DNA of 35,974 nt from a virus: positions 1-35,974 of the IMG/VR virus record IMGVR_UViG_3300020185_002070, one strand, 5' to 3'. The position numbers and the translations under genes were made by a program. This document shows, one piece after another, positions 6,604 to 15,161 of the stretch (positions are counted from its first letter, which is position 1; the number at the start of each line of letters is the position of its first letter). The notes under the pieces were generated by a model. That model made no database searches and was not told where the DNA came from. It saw only the letters and a program-made list of their open reading frames with translations.

Positions 6604-7157
6604 TGCATATAGAAATTGATACAGATATTCTTAACGATCTTGGAATAAGTGCTGATGACTTTGTATATTTGTATCTCTTGCATGCCAAAGCTTATGATGT
6701 AATTAAGATTATATCTATCAAGCCAAACACCGAGGACCTTCAATCGAAGGGACTGATTAAGTTGGGAGAGAGGCCAGAAGACGACGTTGTACGTCAGAAG
6801 TTCATCGATACAATCGAAGATTCTTTTGACCGCATGTGGTCAGAGCTTCTCTCCCATTTTCCTCTCAAGGTATACACTAATGGTAATGTGCGTATTCTAC
6901 GTGCTAAAGATGCTGACGCTCGTAATAATCAAAAAGCGAAGAAGGCATACCATCGTGTTATTGGGAAAAATGTAGCAAAGCATAACAAGATTGTTGAGTG
7001 CTTGAAACACGAACTAGAGTTTCGTAAAAGCAACAACAGTCTTGGTTTTATGCAGATGCTACAGACGTGGGTGAATCAGCATACATGGGAACAATACGAA
7101 GACACCGATGTCGGAAAAACAACAGAACAAGAACGAAGAATTACCCGTAAACTCTAA
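6603..7157 (+). CDS. Unknown protein next to DnaB, candidate helicase loader
   Basis: The 184-residue product begins one base into the previous stop (TAATG). The N-terminal part (DILNDLGISADDFVYLYLLH, then DLQSKGLIKL) looks like a winged-helix fold in which a question of primary structure remains open. The middle (SELLSHFPLKV) and C-terminal parts (FMQMLQTWVNQHTWEQYED) resemble, from memory, phage proteins encoded directly before DnaB. Because its 3' end overlaps the dnaB start by 50 nt, a DnaB partner or loader is a reasonable guess. No ATPase motif is present, so it is not a DnaC-type AAA+ loader. Confidence 0.75.
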   Translation: MHIEIDTDILNDLGISADDFVYLYLLHAKAYDVIKIISIKPNTEDLQSKGLIKLGERPEDDVVRQKFIDTIEDSFDRMWSELLSHFPLKVYTNGNVRILRAKDADARNNQKAKKAYHRVIGKNVAKHNKIVECLKHELEFRKSNNSLGFMQMLQTWVNQHTWEQYEDTDVGKTTEQERRITRKL

Positions 7158-8088
7158 ACTGCTTCTGCCGTTAGGTCTTGAGCATATATCACATTCAGTA
7201 GACAAGTCTATCAAAGATGTAGTAGATGCAAAAGAAGGTAATCGTAAGGTATTCCCTACTAAGTGGAAAAGCCTAAACAGGAATCTTATGGGGGGATTGC
7301 AACCCGGTAAGATGTACGTCATAGCTGGTAGACCCGGTGTGGGTAAATCAGCCTTTTCTAACCAGCTCATATTCGATATACTAGACAAGAGCAGTAACAA
7401 TAATGTTGTTGTCTTGTACTGGAGTTTCGAGATGCCTGGTGAGCAGCAGATACTGCGTGCAGGTTCGAAGCATACTAAGCTTCAGACTGCAGAGCTGTTA
7501 TCAGTTGACAATAAACTATCTGAGGACAAGTACAATAACTATGTACAATCGGTACAGAAGTACAAGAAATACCCTATTTACTTTTGCTCTGTACCTAAGG
7601 ATGTCAACGAGATAGAACGTGCTGTGCACACTGTAAGACAGCAGTTGCACAAGCCTAGTATTATCAACTTGATTGACCACTCTCGCCTTGTACCCAGCAC
7701 ATTAGACATAGAGTTGCACAAACTCAACGAGTTGTCTAAGACCTGTATGTACATGCAAGCAGAGCATGGCTCTATCACTATCCTGCTATCTCAGCTCAAT
7801 CGTAACATTGAGCAAGAGTTCCGCGCCAAGAATCAATATCAGCCTATGCTGACCGACTTGTTCGGTGGCGATTCTATTGGTCAGGATGCACACGTCGTTA
7901 TGATGTTGCAGCGTCCATATGACCTCTATGGTATTACTGATAGTTATCTCGGAGAAGATCCACGTGGCCTAATGGCTATACACGTAGAGAAGAACCGTGA
8001 TGGATTACTCGGTATGATACCTTTCGAAACAGACCTATCTACATTCACAATTAATGAGCGAATTAACACTCCCAAAGAAGGTGGTTAA
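7108..8088 (+). CDS. dnaB: DnaB-type replicative helicase, C-terminal domain only
   Basis: The 326-residue product is a RecA-fold helicase. It has WKSLNRNLMGGLQPGKMYVI leading to Walker A GRPGVGKS (residues 74-81), the WSFEMP segment typical of DnaB, and late motifs LLSQLNRNIE and LFGGDSIGQDAHVVMMLQRP. Full-length bacterial DnaB is about 470 residues; the N-terminal primase-interaction domain is missing. The Walker B region reads IINLIDHSRL. It unwinds the fork ahead of the polymerase. The start overlaps the preceding gene by 50 nt, and no later ATG precedes the core. Confidence 0.92.
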   Translation: MSEKQQNKNEELPVNSKLLLPLGLEHISHSVDKSIKDVVDAKEGNRKVFPTKWKSLNRNLMGGLQPGKMYVIAGRPGVGKSAFSNQLIFDILDKSSNNNVVVLYWSFEMPGEQQILRAGSKHTKLQTAELLSVDNKLSEDKYNNYVQSVQKYKKYPIYFCSVPKDVNEIERAVHTVRQQLHKPSIINLIDHSRLVPSTLDIELHKLNELSKTCMYMQAEHGSITILLSQLNRNIEQEFRAKNQYQPMLTDLFGGDSIGQDAHVVMMLQRPYDLYGITDSYLGEDPRGLMAIHVEKNRDGLLGMIPFETDLSTFTINERINTPKEGG

Positions 8089-8761
8089 AGCATCACGCAA
8101 ATCACCTAAAAACATGATTATCTATGGTCCTCCGAAGATCGGTAAGACCACATCATTGTCACAGCTTGAAGGCTGTCTTATTATCGACCTCGAGGATGGT
8201 TCTGATATGGTAGATGCCCTCAAGATTAAAGTCGACTCTATCGCCGAACTCGGTCAGATAGGGAAGTCTATTGTAAAAGAAGGAAAGCCTTACAAGTATG
8301 TTGCTATCGACACCATCACACAGTTAGAAGTGTGGTGTGAAGAGGAAGCAAAGAAACTATACAAGGCCACACCTATGGGTAAGAACTTCGATCCTGATAA
8401 CAAGGGATTGTCTGTCCTTACTCTGCCCCAAGGTGCTGGTTACTTGTATCTGCGTAAGGCTTTTATGAAGTGGTTCTTCAATCTCTCGAAGCTTGCAGAC
8501 CATGTCATCTTCGTTGGTCACCTTAAGGACAAGTACCTTACCAAGAATGGTAAAGAGGTGAAGGCAAACGACTTATCACTGTCCGGTAAGTTGCGTGAAA
8601 TTGCCTGCGCTAACGCTGATGCCATTGGCTACATCTACCATGGAGAAGGAAAGACCAGAATTTCGTTTGATTCTACAAACGACGACACAGCAGGCTCTCG
8701 CTGTGAGCATCTACGTGGCCTAGATGCTGAACTTGATTGGAGCAAAATCTTTATTGACTAA
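8054..8761 (+). CDS. Sak4-like RecA-fold ATPase, single-strand annealing or recombination
   Basis: This 235-residue protein has Walker A GPPKIGKT (residues 25-32), an IIDLEDGSD segment and a Walker B-like YVAIDTITQLE. It fits the short RecA-like ATPases called Sak4, found widely in phages and usually next to an SSB. Sak4 proteins anneal or exchange strands during phage recombination together with their SSB. Here the SSB gene lies one small gene downstream, which supports the call. It overlaps dnaB by 35 nt. No RecA-type C-terminal domain is present. Confidence 0.85.
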   Translation: MSELTLPKKVVKASRKSPKNMIIYGPPKIGKTTSLSQLEGCLIIDLEDGSDMVDALKIKVDSIAELGQIGKSIVKEGKPYKYVAIDTITQLEVWCEEEAKKLYKATPMGKNFDPDNKGLSVLTLPQGAGYLYLRKAFMKWFFNLSKLADHVIFVGHLKDKYLTKNGKEVKANDLSLSGKLREIACANADAIGYIYHGEGKTRISFDSTNDDTAGSRCEHLRGLDAELDWSKIFID

Positions 8762-8771
8762 ACCCACAACA

Positions 8772-9056
8772 ATGTCTATTGACGCAAGAGTAGAGGTTGA
8801 GATTGACTCAACCAATGAGGAAACACCTCAAGAATTGACTATCTCACAGCTTATCAAACACCTCAAGGAGGATGGTATGAGCCGTGATGATATTCGCAAG
8901 AAGTACGGCTTGACTATAGCTGAGGCTAAGGATATCTTCTCACATCCTAAGCTTAAAGGACTTAGAGTAAAGAAGTACAAGAGCATACGTGTAACCCTGA
9001 TTGACGATACTCAGGACAATCCAACCGAAGACAACCAATCTGAAATTCAAGACTAA
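8772..9056 (+). CDS. Small acidic protein with HTH-like segment
   Basis: The start is ATG 8772 (MSIDARVEVE), 11 nt after the previous stop; an in-frame ATG at 8724 lies inside the ATPase gene and is less likely. The 94-residue product has a central region (TISQLIKHLKEDGMSRDDIR, KKYGLTIAEAKDIF) that reads as a helix-turn-helix, flanked by acidic tails. It lies between the recombinase and the SSB, so a role in recombination or transcription control is possible. No family is recognised. Confidence 0.7.
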   Translation: MSIDARVEVEIDSTNEETPQELTISQLIKHLKEDGMSRDDIRKKYGLTIAEAKDIFSHPKLKGLRVKKYKSIRVTLIDDTQDNPTEDNQSEIQD

Positions 9057-9811
9057 TGGCAATTCAATCAAATTCCTCTGACGTACAAGTATCTGGAGGT
9101 GGTATACCCTTGTTCACAGGTATCGCAGCAGTGCGTGTACTTGCAGTAAACCCTACTCTAGGAGAACTCGCAGCTATAGGTGTCTCAATGAGAGCTGAGC
9201 CTAACTATGCTGTCGATATGGGTGACAAGACAGGAAAATTGGTATTCTGGATACACAATGAAGAGAAGAACTTTACCACTAGACTTGAGATCCTTACTGG
9301 GGACAAGCATCGTAAAGAGTCAGCAACAGGTAAGTTCCAAATCACCAACAAGTACGGTCAAGTTACTTGGGCAGCAAAGCCAGATAGTGCTCCTGACTGG
9401 TTCAAACAGGAAGGTGTACGTCGTACTTATCCAGGTGAAGAGATTCTCATTGAGTTCATCAAAGCATGGGCCAATATTCCTAACGATGGTGAGTGTTCTT
9501 TCGATACAATCGATGACATCTTTAGCGGTAAAGTTGAAGAGCTTAAGAAGCTCGTCACCTCTCTGTCTGACAACAAACTCAGAGTTATGCTCGGAGTAAA
9601 AGATGGTAAGTATCAGCAGGTGTACAACAAATGCTTTGGCAGAATCAAGCCTAAGCGTGACGATGTCTTTGTGCGTAAACTGAACGATGAGTATGGTACC
9701 TTTAACGCTGAGTACAACTCTGACCTTCAGTTGCAAAGCTATTCACCTAGTGTAGTAACATCTAACGAAGAGGCTCCGGCTGCCGTAGAGGCAGACGATC
9801 CTTGGAGTTAA
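9056..9811 (+). CDS. ssb: Single-stranded DNA-binding protein
   Basis: The 251-residue product ends in an acidic tail with an aromatic near the tip (EAPAAVEADDPWS), the hallmark of SSBs whose tail recruits replication proteins. Size and composition are near those of phage SSBs such as T7 gp2.5 (232) and T4 gp32 (301). The body has beta-rich stretches compatible with an OB fold (GKLVFWIHNEEKNFTTRLEI). It starts one base into the preceding stop (TAATG). Its position between the Sak4-like ATPase and the primase fits. A strong hairpin follows and may protect or boost this message, as SSB is needed in large amounts. Confidence 0.82.
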   Translation: MAIQSNSSDVQVSGGGIPLFTGIAAVRVLAVNPTLGELAAIGVSMRAEPNYAVDMGDKTGKLVFWIHNEEKNFTTRLEILTGDKHRKESATGKFQITNKYGQVTWAAKPDSAPDWFKQEGVRRTYPGEEILIEFIKAWANIPNDGECSFDTIDDIFSGKVEELKKLVTSLSDNKLRVMLGVKDGKYQQVYNKCFGRIKPKRDDVFVRKLNDEYGTFNAEYNSDLQLQSYSPSVVTSNEEAPAAVEADDPWS

Positions 9812-9813
9812 TG

Positions 9814-9854
9814 ATGAGGGGGAGAGTAGACAAGTGCTCTCCCCCAATACTCAT
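9814..9854 (+). promoter_or_regulatory. GC-rich hairpin between SSB and primase genes
   Basis: A perfect 9-bp stem pairs GGGGGAGAG (9818-9826) with CTCTCCCCC (9837-9845) around a 10-nt loop. After a one-sided AATAC bulge, ATGA (9814-9817) can also pair with TCAT (9851-9854), which would bury the primase ATG at 9853. No T run follows. It could stabilise the SSB message, limit primase translation, or both. Confidence 0.7.
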
Positions 9855-10875
9855 GATCCAGTCAAGACAAAGCGAAGATGTACTCAACAAAGAAACGATA
9901 CTAGAGAAAGTCTCTGAGTATCAGATCTTTCAATACTTCTGCTCACATTTTGAAGAGCCAAACAAGAAGTTCAAGAGTGATCTTCGTGAAGACAACAGCC
10001 CTACAGTCTCAATAACTCAATATCAAGGCAGGTTATGGTACAAAGATTTTGGTTGCCCTGAGCATAGTTTTGATTGCTTCAGTTATATTGGTTTTAAATA
10101 CAATCTTACTTTTTATGATACCTTACGACATATTGATCGGAACTTTAGTCTTGGGCTCAGCGCTAGCAGTAGCATGCGCAAGCCTGTTAGAAAGCTGGAG
10201 AAGGAAATACGAGAGAAAACTCCGGCGAAGATCAAAGTCCGCACCAGAGACTGGACGAAAGAAGACCTAGATTACTGGTTACAATTCGGGATACCGAAAG
10301 AAGTTCTCATTATCTTTGATGTGCTACCTATTACACATTATTGGATCAATGAACAGCGTTTTTCGTGTCCTAGTATCAGTTATCGCTACAGGTTTGACTG
10401 CGGTTATAAGATTTATCGTCCTCTTGAAAAAGAGTTTAAGTGGGCTTCGAACGTGGACAGCCAGTGCCTTCAGGGGTTTCGATTACTTCCTAGGAGACAC
10501 AAAGTTGTATATCTCACAAGTTCCCTTAAGGATGTCATGTGCCTTCGAGTGCTTGGCTTCCCCGCCTTCGCGCTTCAGTCGGAGATGCTCATGCCGTTAC
10601 AAGAAACTATCTCCGAAGTCAAAGAAAGATTCGAAGAAGTCATAGTACTCTATGACAACGACTTTGATAAGAGTCGTAATCCGGGTCAAGAAATGGCAGA
10701 AAAGATATGCCGTGAGTACAATCTATCTAATCTAGTTATTCCTTCGTATTATCGCAGCAAGGATATCTCTGACTTAGTCAGGGACCATGGACTAGAAGAA
10801 GCAAGGAATGTCATCACGGGGAAGAGCAACAGGAGCACGGAAGTCTCGAGGGAAGATTCGCAATGCGAAACCTAA
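9853..10875 (+). CDS. DnaG-like TOPRIM DNA primase
   Basis: The start is set at ATG 9853 (MIQSRQSEDVL) because the earlier ATGs at 9811 and 9814 would translate the hairpin as MMRGRVDKCS. The 340-residue product has an N-terminal region (about 36-76) like the primase zinc-ribbon domain (KFKSDLREDNSPTVSI, LWYKDFGCPEHSFDCF). The TOPRIM domain follows, with VVYLTSSLKDVMCLRVLGF and IVLYDNDFDKSRNPGQEMA, the latter holding the metal-binding DND. The usual first TOPRIM Glu is replaced by Ser in TSSLKD, a variant I recall in other phage primases. It makes primers for lagging-strand synthesis with the DnaB encoded upstream. Confidence 0.85.
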   Translation: MIQSRQSEDVLNKETILEKVSEYQIFQYFCSHFEEPNKKFKSDLREDNSPTVSITQYQGRLWYKDFGCPEHSFDCFSYIGFKYNLTFYDTLRHIDRNFSLGLSASSSMRKPVRKLEKEIREKTPAKIKVRTRDWTKEDLDYWLQFGIPKEVLIIFDVLPITHYWINEQRFSCPSISYRYRFDCGYKIYRPLEKEFKWASNVDSQCLQGFRLLPRRHKVVYLTSSLKDVMCLRVLGFPAFALQSEMLMPLQETISEVKERFEEVIVLYDNDFDKSRNPGQEMAEKICREYNLSNLVIPSYYRSKDISDLVRDHGLEEARNVITGKSNRSTEVSREDSQCET

Positions 10876-11281
10876 AGAGGTAGATGGAATTAAGTTCCGT
10901 TCGTTATTGGAAGCACATTGTTATCGGCAGCTCAGAGATGCAGGTATCAAAGCTGACTACGAAAAGCACAAGTTTGTGTTGCTTGAAGGCTTTTACTATG
11001 AGAACTCTAGCTATGAGGACAACGGTAAAACTGGATTCTTGGACAAACAGAAATACAAAGTCCGAGATATTACCTACACCCCTGACTTCGTTGATCCCCA
11101 AGGTAGGTGGATCATAGAATGTAAGGGGTATGCAAACGAACGTTTCCCACTTAAGTGGAAGATGTTCAAGAAGTTATTGATGGAACGCGAAAACCCCCCG
11201 GTACTATTTGTACCGAGGAATCAGAAGCAGAACATCGAGACAATAAACAAAATCCTAGAACTAATAGCCCCGACAAAATAG
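10808..11281 (+). CDS. PD-(D/E)XK nuclease of the DUF1064 type
   Basis: The 157-residue product has the nuclease core in order: Glu35 in FRSLLEAHCY, Asp93 in YTPDFV and Glu104-Cys-Lys106 in WIIECKGY. This matches the small phage nucleases grouped as DUF1064, thought to act on branched or foreign DNA. The N-terminus is strongly basic (RGRATGARKSRGKIRNAKPK), suited to DNA binding. The gene begins 68 nt before the primase stop, in another frame. Its TAG stop lies at the loop/stem edge of the terminator that ends this operon. Confidence 0.85.
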   Translation: MSSRGRATGARKSRGKIRNAKPKEVDGIKFRSLLEAHCYRQLRDAGIKADYEKHKFVLLEGFYYENSSYEDNGKTGFLDKQKYKVRDITYTPDFVDPQGRWIIECKGYANERFPLKWKMFKKLLMERENPPVLFVPRNQKQNIETINKILELIAPTK

Positions 11282-11293
11282 TCGGGGTTTTTT
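11268..11293 (+). terminator. Rho-independent terminator between the replication and rII operons
   Basis: CCCCGAC (11268-11274) pairs perfectly with GTCGGGG (11281-11287) around the loop AAAATA, followed by six Ts. The nuclease stop codon TAG (11279-11281) is built into the hairpin, and the rIIA start at 11298 is only four bases beyond the T run. Confidence 0.88.
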
Positions 11294-11297
11294 CATT

Positions 11298-13997
11298 ATG
11301 AGTATCAAAACAATTGGTACCTCTGTTGTTAGCAATAACGCAGGGGTTAAAAAGCGGATCAATAAAGCCGCTGAAAAACTAGTCTTTGATGTTCTTCAAT
11401 CCACACAATATTCTACACCTATTTCTTCAACCGTACGTGAGCTGGTAACTAATGCCTGCGATTCACAACGCGAGAAGGAGATTGCACTAGAAATAATTAA
11501 CGGGGAGAAGAAAGTAGAGGACTATTACATAACAAGGACAGAGGAAGAATACATTGATTCAAACTTTAAGCCTAGTTACTATGACCCAAATTATCTTAGC
11601 CAAGAAAACTTAGTTGAAGTAAACTATTATGAACGAGAAGGTACTGGCTATTGCGATGTGTTTGATGTTCTGGACAGGGGCGTGGGTATCGGACAAGAAC
11701 GTCTGGAAGGTTATCTCGAACTGGGTTTCTCAACTAAGAGAAACACTTCGGAGAACTTTGGGGCGTTCGGTCTAGGTGCTAAAGTACCTCTGTCTACTGG
11801 TGTAGATTTCTATACTGTAGAGACAGCCTATAACGGCAAGCTGTTTAAGTTCAACTGCTATGCTTACAAGACTGACTTCTTGATCAGTAAGTGGGATGCA
11901 GATGGTAGCATAGATCTTTCTGATGGTACTAAAGTATTCTACAAGAACGTAGAGGTTCTGAACTACACTAAAATATCATTTGGTGTCAAGCGTCACAATC
12001 GTAGAAAGTTTGTAGATGCAGTACAAGATCAGCTGTGCTACATCCCTAACGTGAAGTTTTACTACACGTATGAGGACGGTCATAGGAGTAACAAAACAGT
12101 TGAAAACACTGTGTTGTACAACTCTGACAACCTGATTCTAGGTAATACGTATGCATGGTCTAAGCCACATATACTGCTAGTTAAGAACCAAGGAGCCACC
12201 ACGGGGATTAACTACGGCTATGTGGATTTTAGAGAGCTGGAAATGGAACAGCTGTGGGGTTCGGTCGCTATTAAGTGTCCGGCTCGTCAGGTGTACAAAG
12301 ACAGCGAAACAGGTGAGGAGATCATCGTCCAAGACGGCGTTGATGTCACACCTTCGAGGGAGAAAGTTATATGGAATGACCATACAAAGAAGTTCATACA
12401 AGGAGCAATTGAGAGGGCAGCTCAAGACGCTACTAATATGATCGAGGAATCATTAGATGAGAAAGACTTTATGACATGGGTCAGAAAGTGCAGAGACGTT
12501 CTCTACAAAGGGGATGGACACAATTCTGTACTGTCTAGCCTAGGTCGTATCGTTGATAGGGAGAAGCTACAGCCACGTTTCCCTGGTAACCGAGATATTA
12601 AGTACGCTGGGCCCAGTGTATTGCTCAGAGGTTACAAGGTTAGGAACGTAACTAAGGTTGTTAAGGCAGGTAAGATGACAATACAGAGAGAAGAAGTTGG
12701 GTGGAGTCAAGTTAATTTCGATAACTTGTACTTCGCTAACAATGTCTCCAAGGAGAAAGACATGTTCCTACTGCAGAATGGAACATTATCCATCATATCA
12801 GAATACCAAACAAGTATACCAGACTTCGTCACTAAGACCCAGCTAGCTGCATTCGACGCCATAGATATGGCTAGAGAATCAAACTGGGAATTAATGGAAG
12901 ATTCTGATATTATCAATTGGGGTTATGATGAGGTGGAAGTACCCTCGGAGTTCATTGAACAAATTGAGACCCTCGAGAAAGCAGCAGTTAATAACATTGC
13001 GTTCTATAACATGACCGCTCAAGAGCGGAGAGCTGCTAGTGGGACTGATGTGTTGTACACTTTACGTCGACCTTATTCTGGAGAGAATAAGTACTCAGTG
13101 GATATAGAAGACTGGGTATTCGACAAAGTAGAAGCACCTCTTGACAGTATCAAGAATACAGCCATAGATACCTACTACGGTACTAAGGAGGATGAGATAC
13201 TTATTAAGTTGGCTGCGACTATATGTGCTGCACAAGTTCCTGCTTGGACTGATGTATATCCTTTAGCTGATTCCTGGGACATGACGTATCGCAACGATAC
13301 TGCAGTTCATGGGCAGGCTTGTTTCAGTACGTTTAATCCGCATCGCTTCCATAAATGGAATGGAGGCTGGCCGGATAAACTATCACCACTGGATGCAATA
13401 AATCAGACTGATATACAACTATTCAGAGTCTCAAAGAAGACAGCTAAAGCGCTTGATGGTAGTTCTGCCAAGCACATTAGTGAGTTCTTCTCTGTTATTA
13501 AAGATGATAAATGGACTATGCACGAAAAAGCTAAACAATGGCTAACGGGTGTTATGCTAACTAACATCCCACAGTGGTTAGGACAGCTTCGATATATGAA
13601 TCCAAAGTTTGGAGAGGTTTACGACAAATTAAGTGCGTACGATAAGTTTCATTACTACAAAAACCAGCTGTCAACACAGTCTGAAGATGCTCAGCAGATC
13701 ATAGATTTGATGAAGAAGATGCATGTTATGCAAACCTTCTTACTATCAACAGATGATCCTGAGCAAATCAAGGCTAAATCGTTGGAACTGTTTAAGGTAG
13801 CTGACATTAGCTGTACTATATTTGATGAGGAAATCCTTCAGCTTAGTGCGTATTTGGAGGAGTTCTTAGAGCCACTTCGACCATTGTTTAATTCTATTAA
13901 TTTCTACCACGGCGCACAATTGCATAGTGAGCTGTGGAAAGAGCTAGAAGCTTATATGACTTTGAAAAACAGAGACAATTTTAATCCACCATTATGA
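11298..13997 (+). CDS. rIIA: rIIA-like protein with GHKL ATPase domain
   Basis: This 899-residue protein opens with a Bergerat (GHKL) ATP-binding fold: N-box RELVTNACDS (Glu48, Asn52, Asp55), G1 box DVLDRGVGIG (Asp126) and G2 box NFGAFGLGAK (155-162). It matches the T4 rIIA type of protein, whose partner rIIB follows immediately here. T4 rIIA is about 725 residues, so this one is longer at the C-terminus. rII proteins protect the infection against host or prophage exclusion, and their molecular role is still unclear. The rest of the sequence has no other motif I can name. Its stop overlaps the rIIB start (ATGA at 13994-13997). Confidence 0.88.
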   Translation: MSIKTIGTSVVSNNAGVKKRINKAAEKLVFDVLQSTQYSTPISSTVRELVTNACDSQREKEIALEIINGEKKVEDYYITRTEEEYIDSNFKPSYYDPNYLSQENLVEVNYYEREGTGYCDVFDVLDRGVGIGQERLEGYLELGFSTKRNTSENFGAFGLGAKVPLSTGVDFYTVETAYNGKLFKFNCYAYKTDFLISKWDADGSIDLSDGTKVFYKNVEVLNYTKISFGVKRHNRRKFVDAVQDQLCYIPNVKFYYTYEDGHRSNKTVENTVLYNSDNLILGNTYAWSKPHILLVKNQGATTGINYGYVDFRELEMEQLWGSVAIKCPARQVYKDSETGEEIIVQDGVDVTPSREKVIWNDHTKKFIQGAIERAAQDATNMIEESLDEKDFMTWVRKCRDVLYKGDGHNSVLSSLGRIVDREKLQPRFPGNRDIKYAGPSVLLRGYKVRNVTKVVKAGKMTIQREEVGWSQVNFDNLYFANNVSKEKDMFLLQNGTLSIISEYQTSIPDFVTKTQLAAFDAIDMARESNWELMEDSDIINWGYDEVEVPSEFIEQIETLEKAAVNNIAFYNMTAQERRAASGTDVLYTLRRPYSGENKYSVDIEDWVFDKVEAPLDSIKNTAIDTYYGTKEDEILIKLAATICAAQVPAWTDVYPLADSWDMTYRNDTAVHGQACFSTFNPHRFHKWNGGWPDKLSPLDAINQTDIQLFRVSKKTAKALDGSSAKHISEFFSVIKDDKWTMHEKAKQWLTGVMLTNIPQWLGQLRYMNPKFGEVYDKLSAYDKFHYYKNQLSTQSEDAQQIIDLMKKMHVMQTFLLSTDDPEQIKAKSLELFKVADISCTIFDEEILQLSAYLEEFLEPLRPLFNSINFYHGAQLHSELWKELEAYMTLKNRDNFNPPL

Positions 13998-15160
13998 TCA
14001 GCATTAACGTGATAGGTGAGATGATATCCGGCAGTTACGGCAACACCCCGTACTCTCGTTCATTCGAGAAGGATATCTACGAGCAGATGGTTTCGCTTGC
14101 TAATCAAGCGGACTCTGCTGATTCTGTGGAAGAATACAACAAGATACTCTCTGAGTTTTCTTTGTTGTGTGCTGAGGATCTGAATGAGAGGGTACTACTA
14201 AGCAACTTTGGTGGTGCTACACTCTACAAGGATCCTGCGGGACGTTACTTTGTCCAGTTTAAGGAAGGAGGTATCATTGACATTGCAGTGCCTAAGTCAT
14301 TTGTAGAAAGGATCTACGAATCACAGGCATTGGGTTCAGATGTTACTCCCTTGTTTAAGCTTTGGATGAGGTGGTGCCGCAACCCTATACTTCGTAAGAA
14401 ATTACGAGATGGAAAAGGTGAAGAATTCACCAAGAGGTTCTGTGAGTTTGTAGACATGAAGTATGTGCACCCTACCCTTAAGCAAGAGCTTATGGAGGAT
14501 CACGGACTGAGTGAAGAGCTTGCAGAGCAGCGTGCTACTATGTACCAAGTAAAAATCACCAAAGAAGGTCTTATCAATGCTTTCAAAGTATCTCGAGAGG
14601 TACTGCATAAGTATGATACAGAAACTGGGGAAGAACTCCCTCGTTATACTAGAACCTTCAACCCTGATACAGGAGAGATTGACAGTGATGGATTCCCAGA
14701 TATTGTGGAAGACAGACTGTTCGAGCCTTCTGTCTGGGGTAACCGTGGTGATGCCTTTTACTGTGAGGGTGCTAACGGATATGCAGAACCTACACACTTT
14801 ATTAAAGTTGGTTGTACACACAGACTCCCGTTATGGGATATGGTGAACACTGACGATAATAAAAGTTGTGTCAAGGGTTTGCACGTTGGTGGACTCAAGT
14901 ACATAGCATGGTACAGCGGTGAAATTCACAATGTATTCGTTGACCCAATGCACATAGGTGCTGTCCCTGATTCAGAGGATGGTGCTATTCGTTGCCTGCA
15001 ATACTTCATACACTCCAGCTTAGTTGGGGTGAACGGTAGTATGTATCATTCTTCGTCTTACGCTGCTCTAACTGATGAGCAGTGGGAAGAAATGAAGGAA
15101 GATATCATAGCAGATTACAACAAGATTGCAGACGAAACAGCGGAGATAAAGGTACTGTGA
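13994..15160 (+). CDS. rIIB: rIIB-like protein
   Basis: The 388-residue product follows rIIA with an ATGA overlap. The C-terminal half holds the segments that identify rIIB proteins to me: CVKGLHVGGLKYIAWY, NVFVDPMHIGAVPDSED and GAIRCLQYF. T4 rIIB is 312 residues. A mid-region with charged helices (about 130-200) could carry the extra length. The conserved pairing of rIIA and rIIB suggests that they act together, probably near the membrane. A start at GTG or elsewhere is not needed. Confidence 0.85.
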   Translation: MISINVIGEMISGSYGNTPYSRSFEKDIYEQMVSLANQADSADSVEEYNKILSEFSLLCAEDLNERVLLSNFGGATLYKDPAGRYFVQFKEGGIIDIAVPKSFVERIYESQALGSDVTPLFKLWMRWCRNPILRKKLRDGKGEEFTKRFCEFVDMKYVHPTLKQELMEDHGLSEELAEQRATMYQVKITKEGLINAFKVSREVLHKYDTETGEELPRYTRTFNPDTGEIDSDGFPDIVEDRLFEPSVWGNRGDAFYCEGANGYAEPTHFIKVGCTHRLPLWDMVNTDDNKSCVKGLHVGGLKYIAWYSGEIHNVFVDPMHIGAVPDSEDGAIRCLQYFIHSSLVGVNGSMYHSSSYAALTDEQWEEMKEDIIADYNKIADETAEIKVL

Positions 15161-15161
15161 C

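Noticed and set aside
10049-10645. Plus-strand ORFs with hydrophobic stretches inside the primase gene
   Set aside because: The primase frame carries the ordered motifs across the same stretch; the hydrophobic frames are off-frame artefacts.
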